The notes beneath the pieces were generated by a model. That model had not been told where the DNA came from, searched no databases, and worked only from the letters and a program-made list of their open reading frames with translations. A stretch of 15,860 nucleotides of DNA from contig JADGJA010000530.1 of NCBI GenBank assembly GCA_027596035.1, positions 1 through 15,860 of the forward strand, in the 5' to 3' direction. Made by a program: the position numbers and the translations under genes. Positions 10,316-15,860 of this stretch are shown one piece after another (position 1 is the stretch's first letter; each line of letters starts with the position of its first letter). Source of the stretch: Thoreauomyces humboldtii (taxonomy: Eukaryota; Chytridiomycota; Chytridiomycetes; Spizellomycetales; Powellomycetaceae).

Positions 10316-10453
10316 TCAGAAGGTGGCGACGAGGACGAGCATGCCCAGGGGATGGTGGTCCTCGTCGCCTTCTGAGTCCTCGTCCACCTCCTGAGCGAGA
10401 AGGGATACGATTACATCCAAGACGTGGTCTGGGAGTGAGTTGATGCTTGCCAT
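10316..10453 (-). pseudogene. F-box-like N-terminal segment of the ankyrin locus, interrupted by TGA
   Basis: An ATG at 10453 opens a 45-codon frame: MASINSLPDHVLDVIVSLL, an acidic insert, then HHPLGMLVLVATF, ended by TGA at 10318-10316. The LPDHVLDVIVSLL start and the later LxxLVLVATF fit the helical pattern of an F-box, which binds Skp1 in SCF ubiquitin ligases. Past the TGA the same frame continues with WHRSARSLNVVCLAIL and LPPWFRYLSKGLLRA, then TAA at 10183-10181, then the ankyrin frame. F-box plus ankyrin is a known fungal architecture. I found no in-frame intron of normal size that removes the TGA: every GT in this segment is phase 0, and the only matching in-frame acceptor is the CAG at 10081-10079, giving about 240-250 nt. 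A nonsense mutation is therefore the simplest reading, though an intron with a frame change is possible. Confidence 0.45.
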
Positions 10454-11015
10454 TGCATTGAGCGTGGTAATGGCGGGCGTATTATTATTATCGTTGTTAT
10501 TGGGAGGAGAGGGTCATCGTAGTTTCTCTCGTATAGTCGACGCGAAAGTGTCTGCTACGGATCAGGAGGAGGAATCGCCGAACCGGTCGGATATCTCGGA
10601 CATCTCGGCCATCGAAACCTACCCATGCACGTCACTTCGTTCAAAGAATCCGTTTCCAAGGCGGATGCGGACAGAGCCGGCTTCCCTCATTTTTATGACA
10701 TTAGCCTTGCAGATGGAGAGTTTTGTCTCCCTTTCCATCGCAGTAACTCCGCTAAAGAGAAGGTGACGATGTAAGACGTGATGATGAACCTTGGTCGGTA
10801 AGCTGAGGAAACCATCGCTGCGAGACGGGGCTCGCTCGGGTGGTTCCCGAACCCATATCTCGCCCCAAATGGCAAGTGGATCCAGGCCCACCGTCGCTGG
10901 GAAAAGCCAATGTCGGGCAACAATTGGCAACATGATGCGCAACAAAAGGCGGATGAGCTCACCACATCTCCACGCATCACGCGCACTCGCTCGCCACATC
11001 CGCGCTTCTTTTCCT
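10454..11015. other. Intergenic stretch with segment B of the repeat pair
   Basis: This lies between the start of the F-box/ankyrin locus and the 3' end of PPIH, both on the minus strand. I see no complete gene. It holds segment B (10735-10783) and a run of ATT triplets (about 10481-10499). It probably contains PPIH 3' untranslated sequence, the upstream region of the ankyrin locus, and possibly a gene remnant around segment B. Confidence 0.55.
10735..10783 (-). repeat. Segment B of a diverged repeat pair, possibly exon-derived
   Basis: Partner of 8332-8380, in the same orientation and about 2.4 kb away, so the two flank the F-box/ankyrin locus. On the minus strand it encodes SYIVTFSLAELLRWK within the frame RFIITSYIVTFSLAELLRWK, which runs on for about 14 codons to a TAA. 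No splice partner could be fixed. Confidence 0.55.
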
Positions 11016-12083
11016 TCACATCTCCCCGCACTCTGCAATGATGACGGGCAATTTCGGTCGGTTGTTCGGTCCCGTCGGCACATTCTCGATCTTTCGCAAT
11101 GTGAGTAGACCGTCCAGGAGTCGCCCGAACACGACGTGCTTTCCGTCCAGGAAATCACATTTCGCACAGGTCACAAAGAACTGCGATCCGTTGCTATTTG
11201 GTCCGCTGTTTGCCTGGTGCGTGGGAAAATGGTTCTGAAGTTAGTAGTCCAGCAGCCAGTCAAAACGGAAGCTCGACAATCGGGAAACTGACCATCGATA
11301 GCAACCCAGGTCCGCTGTGCTTGAGAGTGAACGACTCGTCCTCGAAACGCTCTCCGTAGATGCTCAAGGAACCCGTCCCGTCACCCTTCAGGAAGTCCCC
11401 TCCTTGTATCATGAAGTCTAGATGGGGTTCGAGCTAAATATACAGTCCAGTCCCATTTCCATCCTGATCCAACATGCTCCCACCCTTGATGACTCTAGAA
11501 AGAAGGCCAGGATAAATACTCATGGTGCATGTTTCCAAGGGAATGCAATTGACCTTTTTACCCTGCCACTCACTCACCTGTGAAAATGGCATCCCTTATA
11601 TCCTTGAGGTGCACCGTTCTTCCTTTCAACGCAGAAGTCAACCCTACATCAGTCCCCCGCTTCCGACCCGGACCGACTGCACAGATACGCGGGCCCCTTA
11701 CTTGTATTCTCCGGTGCACAGTTGTCGAAAGTTCTCTGCCGTTTTTGGTACGACGTCCTTGAACAGTTCCATCTTCATCCGACCGGCTGCAAGCGGGAAG
11801 AAGGTCATCGATCAGAACAGGGCCACGGATGGATACAAGCATGGCTTGAAGTCCGTACCTGGATGTCCACCTGATTAACGTCCGCGGGGAACCATAAGGA
11901 TGACAGGGTGAGCACCAAGCCCTTCTCTTCTTCTCACTCAAAGCGCACGCAATGAATATGACGACGCTTCATACCGATACTGATGTCGAAGAATACCTGA
12001 ATCGATGAGTTAGTCACGGACGGCGAGACGGGAGGGTACTAGTTTGCGTGGGAATTTCGACTTACGATTGGGTTTCCAGACAT
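11016..12083 (-). CDS. PPIH: Cyclophilin H-type peptidyl-prolyl isomerase (U4/U6 snRNP-associated)
   Basis: Peptidyl-prolyl cis-trans isomerase. The closest family member I recognise is cyclophilin H, a partner of the U4/U6.U5 tri-snRNP. Exons inferred on the minus strand: 12083-12066 (18 nt), 11996-11975 (22), 11870-11859 (12), 11786-11702 (85), 11622-11578 (45), 11494-11484 (11), 11417-11293 (125) and 11213-11016 (198). Their sum is 516 nt, 171 aa, a normal length for the family. Motifs across the joins: [99 protein letters not shown], and the end [18 protein letters not shown]. The catalytic Arg and Phe of [14 protein letters not shown] and the QFF of NGSQFF are present. H-type assignment rests on the [16 protein letters not shown] and [15 protein letters not shown] segments. 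All introns are GT-AG, 66-104 nt. Confidence 0.9.
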
Positions 12084-12445
12084 TTTTCGACGATCGGACT
12101 TCTTGAGATGAAAAGGGCGGTGATGCTGATGTTGGGAGGCGGTCGGTCGTGTCTATCTATCCGCGTATATTGGAACCGGAGTGCGATGGTATTCTTGCTG
12201 ATCTACGAAGTCGAAACCTTTTGAGGAATGCCTGGTTGCCCCTCAAAGGCCTCTGAGCCTCAGAAATTCAGAATCCCCCTCATAATGTTCGACAGCTGGT
12301 CACGGTTCCCCAGCGCGCGCACCGCCGCTCTTACCCTCTGGCCGCACTGCTCTCCTCTCTCTGCTCAAGATCCCTCCAGCAAGTTCCCTCTCAAACCTCA
12401 TTCCCTGTGGCTCCTCCTCCTCCTCCGTGACTTGTGCTTCTCAAC
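12084..12445. promoter_or_regulatory. Divergent promoter region between PPIH and the p24 gene
   Basis: 362 bp separate the two start codons. A TATAT at 12166-12170 lies about 85 bp upstream of the PPIH start and is a weak TATA candidate. The p24 side has a pyrimidine-rich run (CTCCT repeats, about 12411-12426) close to the ATG, as often seen in fungal leaders. No operator is recognised and no gene is supported inside. Confidence 0.45.
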
Positions 12446-13534
12446 ATGGCTTCCTCCTCGCGACCAGCATCCCTCCTTGTCCTCCTCCTCCTCCTCTCCC
12501 TCTTCGCAGCTCAGGCCAACGCGCTGTACTTTTACCTGGAAGGCTCCAAGCAACGATGCTTCTTCGAGGAGCTTCCCGGAGAGACCACCGTGGTGGGGAA
12601 CTACAAGTCGGAGGAACTCTCGGAAGCCTCCGGACTCTTCGCTCCCAACCCGGAGCGAGGATTGCAGATCAACGTCGAGGTAAAATAGGGGACGGGGACT
12701 TGGTCGTTTGGAGGTGGAGGTGTGCACAAAGTCTGACGGTTCTAGGTCTCGACTTCTTAGCAAGTAGACAACAAGCATCGCGTGTTGAACCAACGTGGTG
12801 CGGATTCGGGAAAGTTCGTCTTCTCGACCGCTGATGCGGGAGAGTACTCTATATGCTTGTATGAAAACCATCCTTCACGTCCGCTTGTTTTCTGCGAAGG
12901 AAGCGTCGGAAACCTGACCGTGGCATGGTTCACGCGTTCGCAGATACACTTCATCCACCGGATGGTTCTCGTCGTCCACGAGGATGGTACGCTATCGGCA
13001 CTGTGTGGAAGAGTGGATCGTCAGAGAGAAACTCATCGAGCTTGTTTGGGAGTGATCAGCGATTGCACCTGGATCTCATGTTCGGAGAGGCAACACACGA
13101 CAACCAACCGGATCTCAAAAAGGAGACACTCAGCGGTACGCATCCCCCAACCCCCCTTCAAAAAAAAGCAACCAATAAAGCTCATACTTCTTGCTCAAAA
13201 TCGCAGACCTGGCGCTCCGGATCCGCGAACTGAACGTCAAGATCGCCAACGTCCGTCGCGAGCAGGTGTACCAGAAGGAAAGGGAAGCCGAGTTCCGAAA
13301 CACGTCCGAAGCCGCCAACGCCCACATCCGGAACTGGACCCTGGCACAACTGGTCGTCCTGGGATTGACGTGTCTCTGGCAGATCAGACATCTCAAGAAC
13401 TTTTTCGTCGCGAAAAAGCTAGGTTGGTGTTTGTGTGATTCGCGCCATGGGGTTCATCATTGGGGGTTTGTCCGTTCTTTGGTTTTCTGATCGATTCTAT
13501 TGCTCGGTTTCTTTCTCTCAATCTTGCAGTATAG
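12446..13534 (+). CDS. p24/emp24 family cargo receptor, alpha type (ERP1/TMED9-like)
   Basis: Type I membrane protein of COPII/COPI vesicles that helps sort cargo such as GPI-anchored proteins between ER and Golgi. Exons inferred: 12446-12679, 12761-12858, 12944-12986, 13060-13135, 13207-13422 and 13530-13534. Total 223 aa. Order: signal peptide with a poly-Leu core ending QANA, GOLD domain (LYFYLEGSKQRCFFEELPGE to LHLDLMFGEA) with two conserved cysteines (RCFFEE and YSIC) that form the family disulfide, a coiled-coil region (LALRIRELNVKIANVRREQ), a membrane span (LAQLVVLGLTCLWQIRHL) and a short cytosolic tail NFFVAKKLV. The FF and the terminal KKLV (a KKXX signal) are the usual COPII and COPI binding sites. 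RCFFEELPGETTVVGNYK places it in the alpha subfamily. All introns are GT-AG, 71-107 nt. The ATG at 12446 starts right at the signal peptide. Confidence 0.93.
13423..13529 (+). other. Last p24 intron, splitting the final Val codon
   Basis: The donor GTTGGT follows CTA G, and the acceptor TTGCAG precedes TATAG. Joining gives CTA GTA TAG, i.e. Leu-Val-stop, which exactly completes the KKLV tail that is standard in this family. The final coding exon therefore has only five coding bases, three of them the stop. Confidence 0.85.
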
Positions 13535-13985
13535 GAAACCGAGACTCCATACTGACACCCCACCACCGACATCCCGTCGGTCCTTTCTTTGTTGCCCCAC
13601 ACTCTGCTTGCAAGCATACATATCATACTTTATGCGGGCATCACTTGATTCATGAGGGCTGCTGCGCCACTCGCATTTCGTGGCACCACCAGTCTCTACC
13701 CGGAGAGTAGAACTTCAACACTTCTGTTCTCGATGACCGGGAGTATTTACGTTTCGTTCGTTATTACAAGGTAGGGACTGTGGGGGAATGATACAGAAGG
13801 TCGGCGAGAAAGAAAGTGGGAAAGGAGAGAAAGAAGGAAAAAACAGCGAAGTGAGGAGATGATCCTCGATCGCCTTCGTGCGAGACGATGTATGAAAATG
13901 CGAGAGTGCGTAGTAGGGGAGAAGCGGAATGGACCAGTCGGGGTCGATGTATCTCGTTACCTCACAACGGATGGAAGACCAGTCT
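13535..13985. other. Convergent 3' intergenic region without a gene
   Basis: The p24 and RING genes converge on this 451-bp stretch. It holds a small hairpin (13565-13581, 6-bp stem ACCGAC/GTCGGT, loop ATCCC) and a purine-rich run (about 13797-13860) that would be a polypyrimidine tract in the RING transcript. No frame here shows protein-family similarity that I can recognise. Confidence 0.6.
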
Positions 13986-15527
13986 TCATTGCCGTTCCTC
14001 GAGGGGGATGTCGACCGATATGTCAGCCGGAGTCGTCCTCTGAGTGGACCTAGGAGTCAACAGCGACTTCCACCAAGTCCTGGCATGCGGGCTCCGTCCC
14101 GCGTCAGGAGCCGACACGTGTCTCTGAACCGGAACGCCCGCCGTGTGACCCGTCGCGCGTCGGGTTCCTGCAGTCGGCGACGACCGCGCCATGATCCTCC
14201 TCCACCACGGCACCGGTGGGACGGCCGTGGCCGCCCTAGCCGCCTCCAGGTCCCCCGTTCTTCCCGTCAACACGGGGAGGTCGTTTTCGTCGCCCGTCTT
14301 TTCGACGAGGTCGCGTCTGCAGAGAGGACATACGGCCGACTGTTCCGTGATCCACTTGTCCACGCAGTCGGTGTGGAACGCGTGTCCGCACGGCATGCAC
14401 CTCACGATCGTGTCCCTCTCGAAGTCTTCCAGACAGATGGTGCAGCTCGGGTCACCCGTGTAGGTCAAGGCGACCTGACCGAACTTCTGGGTCGGATAGC
14501 GTTCCATGAGGGCCGCGAGGTCCAGAGTCGGGTTCGGGGCGGGGAGCATGGACACGGGTTGAGACGAGTATCGGGTGGCCCTCCACCTCAGGAACAGGAG
14601 AGCGGGTACGCTGAACGAAAAGAAGATGCCGAGCGATACCACTGCGAAACGCCATATTGGGGGGAAGCTCGTGAAGGGAACGTCGGTGATGTCGATCCGG
14701 ACCCCGATGTGGGTCAACCCGTCTGCTGCTTCGTGAACGACCGGGACGTTGGGTCCCACGTCTGAGAACAGATCCGTGGGGAGGTTGGATGGGAGAGGTG
14801 CGTTGGGCTGCAGCGTGACGGTTTTGTTGTCGGCCAGGTAAAACGGCTGTGCACCGGGTACGTTGCTTGAGTTGATGAGGGCCATCAGGAACAAACCAAG
14901 AGAGGGCTGAAAGAGATACGTGGGAATCTGCAGATTCGCTGGATATGTAGCTTTCGAGGCCAGGTCCAACGGAGAACTCGTCGCATCTCCAAAGACGATG
15001 AGCGCGGTTCCGTTGGTGGTCGAGAGACGAGTAAGGGTATTGGTGAGAGCGACCGAGATGTTGCAAGTTGCTGCGGTTGTAGCGTTCAGCAAGGCGATGT
15101 GAGTCGCCGTGGTGGGGAGGAATGGTAAAGCAGGCAACACGCATCCATCTCCGTAGTCGACTAGAACTCCCTACAAGAATGCGAAAGTTTTCGTACGATG
15201 AGCAAGGATTGCTGCGAAGGGCGAGAGGGATATGCAAAGACTCACCACCACTCCGTCCTCGCCCTTGTCGGACGCCAAGGGCATGTTGGCGAAGGCAACA
15301 ATGTCTCCGGTCTGTTCCTTCGCGTCCGTAAAGGTGCCGTGGACCTGCTCCAAGCGATTGACCAGCTCCTCTCCGGTCACGTTTCCGGGTGTTGGATCCA
15401 GGAGTACATACTGGTACCCGACGCGAGGGAGCACGGACGATCGATCCGTCGCAGCGCTAGCTTGGAAGGGTGCAAGGGCGAGAAACGCAAGCACGGCTGT
15501 AACGTGCAGCGGTAAGCCTGGCCGCAT
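13986..15527 (-). CDS. PA-TM-RING type membrane E3 ubiquitin ligase
   Basis: Exons on the minus strand: 15527-15246 and 15170-13986, joined across a 75-nt GT-AG intron (GTGAGT to TTGTAG, phase 0), giving 488 aa. Order: signal peptide (MRPGLPLHVTAVLAFLALAP, cut near ASA), a lumenal protease-associated-like domain (DIVAFANMPL, then GVLVDYGDGC and NGTALIVFGD) with several N-x-S/T sites, one membrane span (about 266-289, VVSLGIFFSFSVPALLFL), a RING-H2 finger and a basic, Ser/Arg/Pro-rich tail. The RING (residues about 337-378, bases 14444-14319) has complete spacing: CTIC, then CGHAFHTDC, then CPLC, i.e. C-x2-C-x14-C-x-H-x2-H-x2-C-x11-C-x2-C. By analogy with RNF13/GRAIL-type proteins it would ubiquitinate membrane or endosomal cargo with the RING in the cytosol; the substrate is unknown. 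The start at 15527 is the first ATG in frame and sits directly before the signal peptide. Confidence 0.88.
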
Positions 15528-15860
15528 GACGCAGGTGAGTAGTGGGTGGGAAGGTCGATGCGTAGGATGCGGCAGGCAGAGGGTCACTTGAGCGACGATG
15601 CGCGATGATGAGAATCCAAGAGGTTGGCCACCAAAGTCAAAGGTATACGGGAGGGACTCGAGGACGGGGAGGGGGCGAAGCCAGGTGCTTTCTGGCAGGG
15701 CTGAGTCGGTCGAAAGTGGGAGCCTACCGTACCGAGTATACTTGTCGGGCTTGCCTCCGGATACAGATGATCGCTGAACAGGGTTCCCGCGAGCGTCGAG
15801 GTTAGCAGGGTAGTGGTGATTGAAAGATCTTTGCTGTGGGGGGTGGGTGAATGTCTGGGG
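15528..15860. other. Upstream region of the RING gene, no gene seen
   Basis: 333 bp to the right edge. Read on the minus strand it is rich in C and T, as expected for the promoter and leader of the RING gene. I find no frame with recognisable protein similarity and no RNA gene. Confidence 0.5.

Noticed and set aside
12782..13438. 218-codon plus-strand frame in the p24 gene
   Set aside because: Only its first part is real (exon 2); the rest is intron read-through and other frames of exons 3-5.
13565..13581. Small hairpin after the p24 stop codon
   Set aside because: A 6-bp stem is common by chance and is not evidence of a terminator in a eukaryotic gene.
14452..15237. 261-codon minus-strand frame overlapping the RING gene
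   Set aside because: It is a shifted shadow of RING exon 2; the signal peptide, membrane span and RING motif are all in the other frame.
1..15860. CRISPR array, tRNA, rRNA, transposase or reverse transcriptase
   Set aside because: No regularly spaced repeats, no recognisable tRNA or rRNA sequence and no transposon protein motifs were found on either strand.

Overview
The window looks like nuclear DNA of a fungus. It carries conserved eukaryotic genes cut by many short GT-AG introns (mostly 60-134 nt), with compact spacing, both strands used, and about even to slightly GC-rich composition. I do not assign a phylum. The intron-rich small genes next to one 4.5 kb exon would fit a basidiomycete or an early-diverging fungus. 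TAG and TGA both end clearly conserved genes here, so the standard code is in use. All exon borders were worked out by hand from splice sites, reading phase and family conservation; there is no transcript evidence.

Layout. (1) 1-6063, minus strand: IML1/DEPDC5, the large subunit of the GATOR1/SEACIT complex that restrains TORC1. It has five visible exons and its C-terminus is cut by the left edge. (2) 6064-6192: a 129-bp divergent promoter region. (3) 6193-8232, plus strand: a complete serine hydroxymethyltransferase gene of eight exons with a likely mitochondrial presequence. (4) 8477-10453, minus strand: an F-box-like/ankyrin-repeat locus. One continuous frame holds an F-box-like start, an ankyrin body and an acidic tail, but it is broken by three in-frame stops (TGA, TAA, TAG). 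It is either a decaying gene or one with introns I could not settle. (5) 11016-12083, minus strand: a complete cyclophilin H (PPIH) gene of eight exons, four of them only 11-22 nt long. (6) 12084-12445: divergent promoter region. (7) 12446-13534, plus strand: a p24/emp24-family cargo receptor of the alpha (ERP1/TMED9) type, six exons, ending in a KKXX signal whose last codon is split by an intron. (8) 13986-15527, minus strand: a protease-associated-domain, transmembrane, RING-H2 ubiquitin ligase of two exons. (9) 15528-15860: no supported gene.

The genes belong to separate housekeeping pathways (nutrient signalling, one-carbon metabolism, splicing or folding, ER-Golgi traffic, membrane ubiquitination) and do not form a cluster with one function. 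The points most worth a second look are the F-box/ankyrin frame with three stops, a pair of diverged segments at 8332-8380 and 10735-10783 that differ mainly at third codon positions when read on the minus strand, the micro-exons of PPIH, and the intron that splits the retrieval signal of the p24 protein. I found no convincing mobile element, CRISPR array, tRNA or rRNA.
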